Assembly (NCBI GenBank): GCA_950097015.1 | Contig: CATNEN010000003.1 | Span: 682,001 to 746,000, forward strand | DNA length: 64,000 nt | Direction of reading: 5' to 3' | Source of the DNA: Macrostomum hystrix | Lineage: Eukaryota > Platyhelminthes > Macrostomidae | Shown: piece by piece, positions 12,424 to 23,948 of the stretch | Position numbering within the stretch: the first letter of the stretch is position 1 | Layout: every line of letters starts with the position of its first letter | Program-made: the position numbers and the translations under genes | Notes under the pieces: generated by a model | The model's database searches: none | Told to the model about the DNA's origin: nothing | The model's input: the letters and a program-made list of their open reading frames with translations, nothing else

Positions 12424-13068
12424 TAGCTTATATAGCTCATAATCAGCAATGACTGGGCTGAGAGTTTAGCTCATAATCAGCAATGACTGGGCTGAGAGTT
12501 TAGCTCATAATCAGCAATGACTGGGCTGAGAGTTTAGCTCATAATCAACAATGACTGGGCTGAGAGTTTAGCTCATAATCAGCAATGACTGTGTTGAGAG
12601 TTTAGCTCATAATCAACAATGACTGGGCTGAAAGTTTAGCTCATAATCAGCAATGACTGGGTCGAGAGTTTAGCTCATAATCAGCTATGACTAAGTTGAG
12701 AGTTAAGCTCATAAAGTAGATAATCAACAATGACTGGGCTGAGAGTTTAGCTCATAATCAGCAATGACTGGGCAGAGAGTTTAGCTCGTAATCAGCAATG
12801 ACTGGGCAGAGAGTTTAGCTCATAATCAGCAATGACTGGGCTGAGAGTTTAGCTCATAATCAGCAATGACTGGGCTGAGAGTTTAGCTCATAATCAGCAA
12901 TGACTGGGCAGAGAGTTTAGCTCATAATCAGCAATGACTGGGCAGAGAGTTTAGCTCATAATCAACAATGACTGGGCTGAGAGTTTAGCTCATTATCAGC
13001 AATGACTGGGCAGAGAGTTTAGCTCATAATCAGCAATGACTGGGCTGAGAGTTTAGCTCATTATCATT
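12424..13068. repeat. Minisatellite, 34 bp unit (upstream of RASSF gene)
   Basis: About 18 copies containing TAGCTCATAATCAGCAATGA and CTGGGCTGAGAGTT. It ends about 30 bases before the TTTTCAG acceptor of the RASSF first coding exon, so it probably lies in a 5'UTR intron or outron. Confidence 0.95.
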
Positions 13069-13159
13069 TTTTTCCATCACCTGTTCGCGATTTTCAGCCC
13101 ATCATGTCATCTTTCCTGTGATTCAGCCTTTAAATTATCCCGGGAAGCATCAAAGAATC

Positions 13160-14484
13160 ATGGAGCTGAACATCTGGTTCGAAGGCCAGCCTAGAACAGT
13201 GTGCAATGTGACCCGGGAGACCACCTGTCACGATGTAATCATGGCCATTGCTAGGACAGCCGGCCTGCCAGGTCGCTACACCCTGGTGCTGTCCTGGCCC
13301 AACGGTGAGCGAGCTATGGCTCCCAATGAGTCTATGGCCGCTTCACTTAGCCGAGCACCTCAGCACGCTGAATTAATACTTCAACGAACTGAGCTGACTG
13401 CCTCTGGCCAGCAGCAACAACAACAACAACAGCAGCAGCAGCAGCAGCAGCAACAACAAAATCGGCAGAATCAGATCAGGCCAGCTTCCATCCATACTAA
13501 CGGTAGTGGCAGCAGCAACTGCTCAACATCCAGCGCTGAGCAATTGGACTCAGCCGCTAACGAGTCTGTCAGGCGGCAATTGAAGGAGCAATTGCTCATG
13601 CAGGAGCACGAGATTGAGATGAACCGGCAGAGAATTGAGGAGCTAGATAAGGGTGAGGAGTCGGGCTGGTGGAGTAGGAGATGGGACAGTAGGAATAGCG
13701 GATGGGACAGTAGGAATAGCGGATGGGACAGTAGGAATAGGGGATGGGACAGTAGGAATAGGGGATGGGACAGTAGGAATAGGGGATTTGACATTGGGAT
13801 AGCGGATTGGACAGTTGGAATAGGGGATTGGACGGTTGGGATAGGGGATTGGACAGTTGGGATAGGGGATTGGACAGTTGGGATAGCGGATGGGACAGTT
13901 GGGATAGGGGATTGGACAGTTGTGATAGGGGATGGGACAGTTGGGATAGCGGATTGGACAGTTGAGATAGGGGATTGGACAGTTGGGATAGCGGATGGGA
14001 CAGTTGGGATAGGGGATTGGACAGTTGGGATAGGGGATTGGACAGTTGGGATAGCGGATGGGACAGTTGGGATAGGGGATTGGATAGTGGGAATAGAGGA
14101 AGGGACAGTAGGAATAGCGGATGGGGCAGTAGGAATTGAGCATTGTGCTTTAGCTGTCCAGAAAGGATTTCTAATCTGAGTAGGCAAGCCTCCGCTATTC
14201 CCTCCCTCCCAGAGCTGCGCCTGCTTCAGCTGTCCTGCCAGAGCGCCGGCAGTCTAGAACAGCGGCTGCATCAGCAGGAGGCGGAGCTGCAGCAGCTGGG
14301 CCAGGCGAATCTGGCCGACTGTCTGGCACAGGAGCGCCAGTTGCACGATAGGCTGCAAGCGGAGCGTAGGGTATGGGACAAACGGCTGACGGATGTGAAC
14401 CTGCGCCTTGCCGAATTGAGAGCCAGCGCTAATAGCCTCCAGGTGCGAGCTGGCAGCAACGGACAAGCGCCACTGCTATTGTGA
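13160..14484 (+). CDS. N-terminal RASSF protein (RASSF7/8-type), RA domain plus coiled coil
   Basis: Scaffold of the RASSF7-10 class, whose N-terminal Ras-association (ubiquitin-like) domain is followed by coiled coil; known relatives act at cell junctions and in growth or mitosis control. Exons 13160-13652 and 14213-14484 join in phase 1 to about 254 aa. The start MELNIWFEGQPRTVCNVT matches the family's usual first residues. The RA domain spans about 1-83, with TTCHDVIMAIARTAG, GRYTLVLSWPNGERAMAP and a final AELILQRT. A Gln run (about 16-18 residues, mixed CAA/CAG) follows at about residues 92-110. The rest is Leu/Gln/Glu/Arg-rich heptad-like coiled coil to the end (QAPLLL). The intron holds a 21 bp minisatellite that stays open in frame. 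A TTTTCAG acceptor lies about 60 bases before the ATG. Confidence 0.87.
13411..13461 (+). repeat. Coding CAA/CAG (polyglutamine) tract
   Basis: An interrupted CAA/CAG repeat inside the RASSF first coding exon, just after the RA domain. It is interrupted by synonymous codons, so it is probably fairly stable but still likely length-variable. Confidence 0.9.
13675..14145. repeat. Minisatellite, 21 bp unit (RASSF intron)
   Basis: About 22 copies of GGATTGGACAGTTGGGATAG or GGATGGGACAGTAGGAATAG. Because the unit is a multiple of 3, it is open on both strands (GWDSRNS- and TVGIGDW-like repeats). Canonical GTGAGG at 13653 and CCCAG at 14212 place it in an intron. Confidence 0.95.
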
Positions 14485-15134
14485 ATGTGACGCAATCTAT
14501 TGTATAATAGGTAGGCAGCCAACTATTTCTCTAGACCCCCTGATAAGCAATTGTTTTCTTTGGATGATAGCCGACATGGTTACATGAGGAAATTTCACGA
14601 GCAGAAACTTTTTGGAATTGTTTGTTTGGTTTAAGGGGCAAACTTCAAGGTACCGAAAGATCCCTGAAATATCCCTGATTGGATTACCATTATTAGCCAA
14701 CTGTTTCAGTTCATCTGAAAAACCTGTGCGAGCGTGTTTTGTGGTAACGAATCCCATATTAGGGATAATTGTGATTTGTAACGAAATCCCAAGATCCCAA
14801 AATAAAAAGAGGAGATTTCCCGTGACACGTGTTATCATTCAAACCAAGATCCCAAAGAAATAAAACATTTGAACGCAAACTCTTGTTTTGTTTGATATCA
14901 AAGTCTCATTGATATTGCATAAATTAATCCCAATTGGACGCTCTCTCGTTGCTTCAAAGGTCCCTATCTTTTTGTGCCTAGTTCTGTCACGGCCTTAATT
15001 TCCACTTGCGGTTCTGCTGGACCAATGCGCTTTTAACCTGTAGTTTGCATGCTCAACCCGTCACACATGTGCCTTAATTCACTTTTCGCATGTAAAAAGT
15101 TCCTTTGTAAAATTATCTTATCTATAGCATCCAA
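14485..15134. other. 3' region of RASSF gene and intergenic DNA
   Basis: No further gene seen. AATAAA-like signals occur near 14802 and 14861 and could end the RASSF transcript. Confidence 0.4.
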
Positions 15135-15750
15135 GCTTCAGGCCTCTAACCCACCCAAGCCTCAGGCATCCAATCCACCCAAGCCTCTGGCTTCTAACCC
15201 ACCTAAGCCTCAGGCCTCTAACCCACCTAAGCCTTAGGCCTCTAACCCACTGAGGCCTCAGGCATCCAATCCACCCAAGCCTCAGGCCCCAAACCCATAC
15301 AAACCTCAGGCCCTAAACCCATACAAACCTCAGGCCCTAAACACATACAAACCTCAGGCCCTAAACACATACAAGCCTCAGGCCCCAAACCCATACAAAC
15401 CTCAGGCCCTAAACCCATACAAACCTCAGGCCCTAAACACATACAAACCTCAGGCCCTAAACACATACAAACCTCAGGCCCTAAACACATACAAACCTCA
15501 GGCCCTAAACCCATACAAACCTCAGGCCCTAAACACATACAAACCTCAGGCCCTAAACACATACAAACCTCGCGCCCTAAACACATACAAACCTCAGGCC
15601 CTAAACACATACAAACCTCAGGCCCTAAACACATACAAGCCTCAGGCCCCAAACCCATACAAACCTCAGGTCCCAAACCCATACAAGCCTCAGGCCCCAA
15701 ACCCATACAAACCTCAGGCCCTAAACCCGTACAAGCTTCAGGTCCTAAAT
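15135..15750. repeat. Minisatellite, 24 bp unit
   Basis: About 25 copies of CCTCAGGCCCTAAACACATA plus CAAA. The first few units differ (CAAGCCTCAGGCATCCAATC). The minus strand is open as an 8-residue repeat (GLGPEVCM), which has no start context, splice context or homology, so it is not called a gene. Confidence 0.95.
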
Positions 15751-16666
15751 CTCCTCTGGTTAAAAAATGTTTGCCATAATAAAGTTATGTTATTGAAAAG
15801 TATCAAAAAAAACAAAAAATAAAATAGGAATTCGCATGCTTACCTCTTAATTGAACCTGCTGGCCCCAGTTTGAGTATTATAACTAAATCTTTGTAATTT
15901 ATAAGATTATTCTTTGATATTCAATTTAAAAAGAATTTGTAAGAATCGAATATGTTTTTTCTATCACTTCATATTACTGCAAGTAGCTTTGCGTACACAA
16001 AGTTGATGGCACAACGAATTTATTTTCGTGCCGATCGCTTTGGCTCACTCTGTGCAACACATTTTTCGACGAAAATCTGCTCGATTTTCCGTTAAAATAA
16101 TAGGTGTTTTATTGTAATATTTCTGTTATTTGAGTATTTATATTGCAATTTTTCTCACTCGTGTTTATTTTTGTTTCTACGTTTTATCTGTCTATACGAA
16201 CACACTTTTACTGTTTCTTGATAATAAGCTGTTTTGTTGTGGAGTTCTCATCAGATTCAAATTCCTAATACAAAAAACTATACCAATGCCTAAATAAAGA
16301 GCTCTATTTGTTTATTTGCCTATTTCTGGGTCATTTTTAACCATGTACATTTAGATCGGATGATCATATTTACCGGATTTTTATATAGCCCATAAAATTT
16401 TATTACAATAGCACTTAAGTCTATTAGCACTAATTTTCGTGAGCTCAATTCGTGTGCGCTTCCGTGTCTGACGTTCAGAAACAATTTGGTCCAATTGGGA
16501 ACGTAATTAATTGAATCCAGCGTTTTAATACGGGTTCATATTGTACATCTCATTTATAAACACAATGACACGGCATTTTGAATTGTCTCTGATCCTACTG
16601 CGACATGGCATTTATGAGTTTGATCAATCAAGACAAAGAAATCGGCACAATTCTTCTGGCCCTCTT
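15751..16666. other. Intergenic; downstream of minus-strand membrane protein gene
   Basis: AT-rich with no exon recognised. Minus-strand AATAAA-like motifs are present and may serve the gene that ends at 16667. Confidence 0.4.
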
Positions 16667-19600
16667 CTAGTTGATGTAATGGCACTCTCCGCTATCTGAC
16701 GTCGGCAGCCGCGGCAAAGGCTGCCGAGGCCGCGGTGGTATCACTGTGCTTATATTCCTTTGCACCGAACTAGTAAACCAAGATTCTGTCGCATTTCTAA
16801 TGACTTGCTCGTTGGTTGAATCGGCCTGAGAATAGGTTCCCTGATCACTGACGGGCTGCTCATAGGGGCCGACGGTGTTTGCAGTGCCAACTAGCGGCAG
16901 TGGGTACATAGGCATGCCGGCCACAGCAGCGGCTGGCACCAATGGCTTGCGAATTCGGACCTACAGACCAGCAGTTTCCAATCGTGTTTTGTTCAATTGA
17001 CGGATAAAAAAATTGCGATGTCTAAAACTCTTGCAACTTACCAGAGCCACTTGCCAGGTTACTATGACTACCAAAATAATGACAAGAATCTCCACCGCTG
17101 CAGCTGCTGTCCCAAATAGAATCAGGTGCGAATGAGTAGTGCCTGGTAAAAGACAAATATTCGCAATGATGTACAGGAGCGACTCTGGACACTTAATCCG
17201 ATGTTTCACATCTTGTCATCTTACACAAATCAGAGACTAAGGCTCCATCTGTCTCAGTCGACACGCCAGACTTCGGGGCCAACTGTTCCGGCTTCGGAGC
17301 GATGACCTCCTGGCTCGACGAAACCCGAGTCTCGGCAATGGTGCGAAACACCAGCTCGTCAAGCGAGATCTGCAGCGCCTGACAGCGCACTGTACATTGC
17401 TTCCGCGTTGCCCGGAACACCGAGCTCCAGATGTTTGATCCGGCTCGATGCATTGGGACGTGTTGCTGTGGAGCATTTTTATGTGGAGCACTGTTAAATA
17501 GTCTATAATTTTCTTCAGATGCCCACTCCTCACTACCACTATCTTGTCAAAGCGTCAATACACAAACACTGACCTTAGTAACAGCATTGTGCAGCCTAGT
17601 GAAGAAAATAGCCTGGCATGTGACATTATCGATAGGCAGCCTTCCATTCTTGCTCTCTGCTATCACCTGTACTGCCAGGTAGGAGTTGCTGCTAATAAAT
17701 TGTGCGGTCACCAGGACAATAGCCTTGTCGGCGTTTTCTAAAGGTTGGAGGCAATGAGTCTCATACAATAATTATCACACGATGCACAACTAATCATGTA
17801 TGCGTCTTCTACTATATGGGACCAAAATGTGATAAAAATAGAGTTCTCACTAAATACAGTTGGTGCATCTCTGGGATCGCTCTCAGAGTCGCGGTAGACA
17901 ACACCTGACTGGTTAACGCTGCACTGAATCTTCCAGTTTCCGCTAGCCATCGCATCTGTTACTGACAACTCGTGTGTGCTTTCAAAGTCGTCTTGCTGGA
18001 ATTTGTTGATAAGCAAAGCTTCTTGCTCAATTCGGAGGCGTTTGTTCAATAGCTAAATTATTTTTGTGCTCACACACTTGTACTCTTCGAAGCGGTTCGG
18101 GTGATTGAGTTTCATCGCCCAACAGAAGTCGGCAGCTATGGCTCACGTTCCAATAGCTGCAATTAGTGGAGATCACGGAGATACGCCTGGCTTCTGCCAC
18201 CTTCCAGTGTCGATTGGTGCCCAAGTCGATAGCTGTTTCACACGGCTCTGTATGTGGGTCCGTTTAAAGCGCAACTTAAATTCACGCTTGTCTGTACAAG
18301 TGACCAACAAAAAGGCAATTACGCTAATTCCGACACGCCGACACATACATGCCATGAATCCGAATGCTAATCTTGAGGGGTGTGCCCCTAACTCCCAAGT
18401 AATCATCGTCAGGCAGTGTAAACTCACTCCGACTTCGGAGTCACTATGCTGGCCCTATAACACGAAATGGGGACTATAGTATGAGCCACAAGGTGTTGAA
18501 TCTCGTTTGCCTCTCACACCAAGCTCACTGAGCTCGATTTCAACGACGATGGCTATGGGGCTTTTCAACCAATTTACGCCCTGAAGGTAAAAACCTCCAA
18601 GGCACAGTGAAAGTGTACACTGACGATGAGAGAACCTGTGTGAACCTGTGTCTATGTACAGTATTGATGTGTATGTGCTCAGGAGTTAGCGGAATTCATC
18701 AAATTCGTAGCCTCAGCAAGCAACTGCAACACTTTGTACGCTCGTACTACCTTTGATATAAAAGATTAACTCTAAAAGAATAGACACAACACACCGCTAA
18801 TCGCTGAGATGGCGCCGCTTCGCGCGGTCACCTGGCTAGTCACCCCGGACACGGCCACGCATTCGCATTGAATCTCTTCTCTTAGCTGGGATGCCGCGGT
18901 CAGGTTGAAGCTGAACTCCGACTGAACCCGGACAACTACGAGATTTTTAGCGTCGGTTGCCTTGGACTTGGTCTGAAAGTTTGTCGTCAGTTTTATGCTA
19001 GATACGCTCGTAGTATATGCTGAATGTAGCAAATTTTCGTTCTATCGTTATCCAAATTCTTCGCACCACTCTATTGAGAGCCAGATAATCCCGAGTAGCT
19101 TTCAAAAAGCAGCGATGTTCGGCCTCAGGAAACGAGTCCGACGATACCTTGATTATAACCGGATGGCCTAATACGTAAACTGTCGAGATTTCTGCCCGTA
19201 CAGTCTTTGTTGGAACTACAAAGGGAGAGGTTGCATGGTTGTCTTTGACTGTTCAAAGATAATTGCTAACGCTATCAACATCCTTCAATACTGACGCACA
19301 TTCCCAAAGCAGCAGTTCTTCGAACAGGATGACGCTTCGCTCGGTCAAACCGCACTGGAGCCTTTCACCATGATCATTTTTGCGGAACTTCAGTTCCAGC
19401 TTGTGTGTTAGACGGTCTTCATGGGACACATTGCCAAGCTGAATTAAAAAGAGAAAAGCGTTCTTGGTTATAACAGCCTTTAAAGTTCTGTACTTTTTCG
19501 TTCATACAATCTTACATATGTGCCATAAATTTTTGCTCCAGAATCTGGTAGTAGCCAGCAGACAATGCGCTGACTGCCGCAATAGTCCATAAAAAGTTCA

Positions 19601-20926
19601 ATCTTCTTGTGCACCTGCTGCTTTACTGTCAAACCGTAGCTGCGGTACAGATACTGCACCGACTTGTTTAACCTCAGCTCCAACAATGGATAACGACCTG
19701 GAATGTGAGAACATGTTTTCGATTCCAATTCAGTGTCATGTTTGTGCGAATTGCGCAAGACAATAGTACATTCGCGATGTAGATTCTACCTATGCATTTT
19801 CGCTCTTGCGAATACTACCTACATACATATAAAATTAACTTCCCACTCTAACCCTTCAATCCCACAATGGAAATCTCCAAGCCCTACCAGTAAACCAATA
19901 GACAAACGAATTTTAAATACCACTCTCTTGATTTCAAAAAAGCAAATTTTAACACGAAATTCTTTAACCGTACCGGTAATATTCAGGGCTTGCCAACTCA
20001 ATGGCTCCTTGCTGCTCAGTCTGATGAATGCTAGTGGAGTCTACAAAGACACACCTCAATAAGAGTTTGAGTTTAACACACAATATTCGCTTGATCTCCA
20101 CTCCTACCAGCGAATCCTCTTCAAATCCCCCGAGCTGCCTCCAACGGTCGCTGCTGCCGAAGGCCTCCCAACTGGCGCGGCACGGATCCTCCAGCTGCAG
20201 CTCTAGCGGGAGGCTCGCGGCTCCGACCGCCGACACGGGCGAGCCGACCGCACCTGCTGCTTGCCACTGGCCATCTGCAACACGAGTGCCATGCTGACAG
20301 ACTAACTCAGACTGTCTCAGACTGACTGTCTCAGACTGACTGTCTCAGACTGACTGTCTCAGACTGACTGTCTCAGACTGACTGTCTCAGACTGAATGTC
20401 TCAGACTGACTGTCTCAGACTGAATGTCTCAGACTGACTGTCTCAGACTGAATGTCTCAGACTGACTGTCTCAGACTGAATGTCTCAGACTGACTGTCTC
20501 AGACTGACTGTCTCAGACTCACTCTGTCTCAGCATCGGTCATGAGAAGAAATGAAGGTCAGCGTCACTCACCCCAGCCTCGCACGCTCACCCGATCCAGC
20601 ACCATCGGCTGCCTCAGCTGCATCACAAGCCACCGAGGCCCGGACCGCACAGCAGCTGGGAATCGGTTTGTCTCCGACCGGCCATTCTGCCACCGCTGGC
20701 AGTCACCGTCCGGCTGCCAGGTGCGCACAACTTGAGTCTTGCTCAGAACCACTGCCGTAGTCGAAATTAGAGAACCAATCAAGCAGTTAATCAAAATTTC
20801 TTGCTCTTTTGGGCAGTGCATGAGCATCTTACCTGTGTGGGCTGCGTTGGTGCAATCGGGAGCTGCGTCAAGTAGCCTGACAGACTGCAACAGCAGCATT
20901 ATGATCGGCTGCCATTGCCAGTACAT
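16667..20926 (-). CDS. Single-pass type I membrane protein, family not recognised
   Basis: I do not recognise the family. Exons, 5' to 3': 20926-20572, 20274-20055, 20020-19974, 19697-19516, 19438-19300, 19248-19070, 18972-18832, 18291-18201, 18156-18084, 17995-17851, 17737-17574, 17465-17225, 17142-17042, 16960-16667. Phases agree at every junction except 18832/18291, where a small exon of 3n+1 bases is probably missing. The product is about 790 aa. It starts with a signal-peptide-like MYWQWQPIIMLLLQSVRLL. The large ectodomain has scattered cysteines (QCGL, HRCF, QCECVA, QCTVRC) and N-glycosylation sites. One transmembrane helix (FGTAAAAVEILVIILVVIV) is followed by a short basic stop (VRIRKP) and a tail with the SH3-ligand-like PPRPRQPLPRLP. 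It could be an adhesion or receptor protein with beta-sandwich modules; an integrin-alpha-like stalk was considered but there are no FG-GAP repeats. Confidence 0.62.
18497..18705 (+). mobile_element. SINE family B copy, diverged
   Basis: Matches the copy at 24838-25165: GCCTCTCACACCAAG, TGAGCTCGATTTC, TTTACGCCCTGAAGG, AGTGAAAGTGTACAC and TGCTCAGGAGTTAGCGGAAT occur in the same order. It lies in an intron of the minus-strand membrane-protein gene. Confidence 0.75.
20300..20522. repeat. Minisatellite, 14 bp unit (intron 1 of membrane-protein gene)
   Basis: About 16 copies of GACTGACTGTCTCA, with a recurrent variant GACTGAATGTCTCA that alternates in part of the array. Confidence 0.95.
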
Positions 20927-21432
20927 CGCTGAGATCTTGATGAGATACCGAAGCAGTGCAGTAAAAGCTAAAACCTAAACCTTAAAATGAAGCAGTTTTT
21001 TATCATTTTTTCATCCAGCTACAAGTGTCATCTCCGCTGGACTGGGCGGATAAAGTTCAATTTATTTGGCAGAGCTTCACGCTTGAAATTTCTGTCGCAG
21101 CGACTTACTGTGTATCCTTATTTGTTTTGATGGCTTGATAAATGTAAACTTTAACCATGCAGTTGGGACAGATAAACAGACAGTGGCAGCCATTGTACAA
21201 GGTCCGACCAGTGCAACATCAACAGTGAATCACAGCTGCCTGCACTATTTTCATTTCTTTCAATGCAAAAAATTTTTTGGGCTAAAGCAAAATTTATTTC
21301 TCAATTACCTAATCCCTTATTCCTTAGACAGTTAAAATGATCGAGAAATAAGTAGGTTATAACTAGTAACACAATTGAAACTTTTTGCTGCACGTCTTTG
21401 CATTACTCTACTTATAGTAGCAATGTTGGAAT
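20927..21432. other. Upstream of membrane-protein gene; no gene seen
   Basis: Contains no recognised exon or repeat. It is the likely promoter side of the minus-strand gene starting at 20926. Confidence 0.4.
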
Positions 21433-22340
21433 TGTTGTACCGGTCGTCCTGCTAACAATGCGGGATCCGGCGAAGTCCAATATGAAGTCCAAGATTTCTA
21501 GGTAGGGTAGTAGTTGCGCTGCCACCAGGGCGTCAGGACTTCTGCCTTCGGTGAGGTGAAGGATCCTTGGCCCGAAAAGGAGATAAAGTCACGAAGTCTT
21601 GAGAAGCGCACATCGTGCAGAGTTTCAGTTGCAGTTAAAGGCTGTCAGTGTCCTGCGTAGCTCGGCTCCTCTGGCTCTAAAAGGTTCTTTTCTAATAGCG
21701 ATACTCCGACCTTGTTATAGTCACAGTGCCATCAGTGTCTAAGTTCCCACTTCAGTCTCTGCGTGTGACTGCTCGCAAGCTCAGTTCTGGCTTAGTCCCG
21801 AAACTAACTTAGCCTTCCCCCCACCACCGGGGCTTTCTTTTATAGGCAAGGGCCTCCCATAGGGTCAGTGCAGAGTTAGAAAACACGTGATGGAATCACG
21901 TGGTTTCTAAAAATAGCAACTGACGTCAGTGTCGCCAGAAACGTCACTCCTACGTAGGCTCCTGTCCCATCAAAGCCCCAAGTGCAGTAAACATGTTTAC
22001 GTGCACTTTAATAGACAAAGAGAGAGGCCAGTCACATGAGGAGAATCACGTGCTGACTGAGTGCAGACAAGCACACACAAAGAAAAGGGACAGGGAACAG
22101 CGAAGACAGCGCGGGACAAAGGTGAGGTGATGACTCTCCCTGGGGGGAGAGACAACACACTCAAAGTACAGGCGCGGCTGGGGAAGGGAGGGGCAGAGAG
22201 GGACAGACCAGACAACGCCAGATAGGGCGGGCCGGGCAGCCACTCAATGCCAGAAAAAGGGGACACCTAAGCTACCTTGCAGGTGGGGCTACTGACAGCT
22301 AGTGAGACACCAATAGGCCCCTAAGCAGTGGCTCACTACA
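21433..22340 (-). mobile_element. Solo LTR of an LTR retrotransposon (908 bp)
   Basis: The element runs TGTTGTACC...CTCACTACA (TGT/ACA ends) and is flanked by the 4 bp direct repeat GAAT at 21429-21432 and 22341-22344. It holds no coding sequence. Read on the minus strand it has a TATAAAAG box (21844-21837). Upstream of the box on that strand are a consensus CRE TGACGTCA (21928-21921) and CACGTG E-boxes (21884-21889, 21897-21902, 22047-22052), so the transcribed strand is minus. The composition (GC-rich, purine-rich blocks) differs from the AT-rich flanks. The superfamily is not determinable without an internal region. Confidence 0.75.
21884..21928 (-). promoter_or_regulatory. LTR enhancer cluster: CRE and paired E-boxes
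   Basis: TGACGTCA (a perfect CRE palindrome) sits about 20 bases from a palindromic pair CACGTGAT-GGA-ATCACGTG. Both lie within 90 bases upstream of the minus-strand TATAAAAG of the LTR. The motifs are seen directly; their activity is inferred. Confidence 0.55.
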
Positions 22341-22344
22341 GAAT

Positions 22345-23234
22345 ATGTATTTATCTTTTGCATTTATCACAAATTTCTTTGTTCGATTTTCGGTTTATAT
22401 TGTTTAAAAAAATCTGAAATCAATCAAAGCTCATATTATTCAAATAGATCATTTTCCTAAGGCGATCTAGGGAATTTAAACAGACCATTTTCACCCATCT
22501 GTATAGCAATTGTCACAATTTGTCATTGAATGGTCCCGTAGCATTTCAATGAGACATTTCAAAAGGAAATTATCGATTCAAAAGCACAAAAATCTATGCT
22601 TTTCAGAATCTCAGATCTATTAATTTCGCTTTGAATGAAACAAAAACACCACATATACACACGATCGAACTCATAACCTCACGCCAGCTCTGCTCAATTG
22701 AATCTCGGAAATAATTTAAACCGGAAAAATTATTCAAATAATGTTCCAAACTGCATTTTCTAATTGAAAACTAACCAAAGAATTACTGAATTTGTGAACA
22801 TTTTAATTTTTTATTTTCGTTGATTTACTGCAATTAAAATTAACGGACCCTCACCGCTTATGATCAGTAGTTGAATTGCTTTGAACTTGAAACCGGGTTC
22901 ATTCCTAACAGTAAAACTACGAGGTGCTGCTTTAAAGTACAGATTATAGTCGCAGAATTAAATAGTCGATATAAAATCTATTGACTGAAAAAAAACAAGT
23001 AAAACTCACAGCTATGTGCATGTACAAGTAATAATTGCTACTCTAAAGTTGATTATCACAATTAAAATAGCTAGAGATATTTGTTCAACAGACATACACA
23101 CGGACCTACGTGTGTATGTCTGTTGCGTGACATACGCAAAGGGTTGCGTGAAACTACAAGCGTGTATACAAGTGTTTACGATTGGCTAAAACACAATGAA
23201 ATCTATTTAGTCGCGAAATTTCCTTTACCAGTAA
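22345..23234. other. Intergenic AT-rich DNA
   Basis: No gene seen. It contains the long hairpin at 23086-23125. Confidence 0.45.
23086..23125. repeat. Perfect 17 bp inverted repeat with 6-base loop
   Basis: Left arm CAACAGACATACACACG, loop GACCTA, right arm CGTGTGTATGTCTGTTG. The perfection in AT-rich neutral DNA suggests recent origin or function; no TSD is seen. Confidence 0.85.
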
Positions 23235-23700
23235 AAATAATCACGGGAAAAAGATCACGGGGGATTTTCAAATGACCTGCTCTACCTACTTCAGTGCTTC
23301 ACAATAGCTTCAAAACCGAATGACCGACTTTCATGAAAGTCACAAATGAATTATGTGCCTACACCTTTTCGACCATATGAATCGAAATTTTCCCCAATTT
23401 ACAATGAGCTAACTTTCAAAGCCGTCCGACATTAGCATCGTCGAGATATTCAGCGATTCACGTCGAAGACCCTTGTCCTTGTCCTTGTCGGTGACAGAGA
23501 CAGCTAACAATGCTCTGCGTAAACCTCTACGATGAATCCATATTGAGTTCTATATAAAAATAGCTACACAAATACAATACTAACCACCGGTGTTGGTGCA
23601 GTTTCGCCACCAGACACTCCGACGAGAGAATCGTTGAATATCTCGATGATTTCGATGTTTTATAATTCTGAAAGTTCTTTTAAAAGTTTTAGATCATGTT
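23235..23700. repeat. Interspersed repeat (MITE-like, imperfect inverted ends), copy 1
   Basis: The segment GAGCTAACTTTCAAAGCCGT...ATCGTCGAGATATTCAGCGA...CGTCGAAGACCC matches 60265-60420 with few changes. Inside this copy, ATCGTCGAGATATTCAGCGATTC (from about 23437) has a near-perfect inverted partner at about 23625-23655. That suggests a foldback or long-TIR DNA element. The exact ends were not found. Confidence 0.6.
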
Positions 23701-23948
23701 CTGGATTTTCATGGTAATTGGTTGTATATTTTAAGATAGACTGAAAAAAACAAATTGGGTTATTTGAAAAATCCGCCGTGCTCCGTTGAACGTGCAATGT
23801 TAAACAAACTTATTTATGCGAGCTGACAACATTCAAACTGGTTACCATAGACTAATCACGACAGATATTATAGAGAACAGATCTAAAAAAACTCGTCCCA
23901 AAAATTAGCCTTCAAAACTTCAACCGTCTAAGGTGACGTATAGCATCC

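Noticed and set aside
13653-14187. Repeat peptides (GWDSRNS/TVGIGDW) as part of the RASSF protein
   Set aside because: GTGAGG and CCCAG splice signals in matching phase join the coiled-coil exons directly; the 21 bp array is intronic despite being open.
15242-15706. 154-codon minus-strand ORF with GLGPEVCM repeats
   Set aside because: 24 bp repeat with a unit divisible by 3 and without a stop codon; no flanking coding sequence or splice signals.
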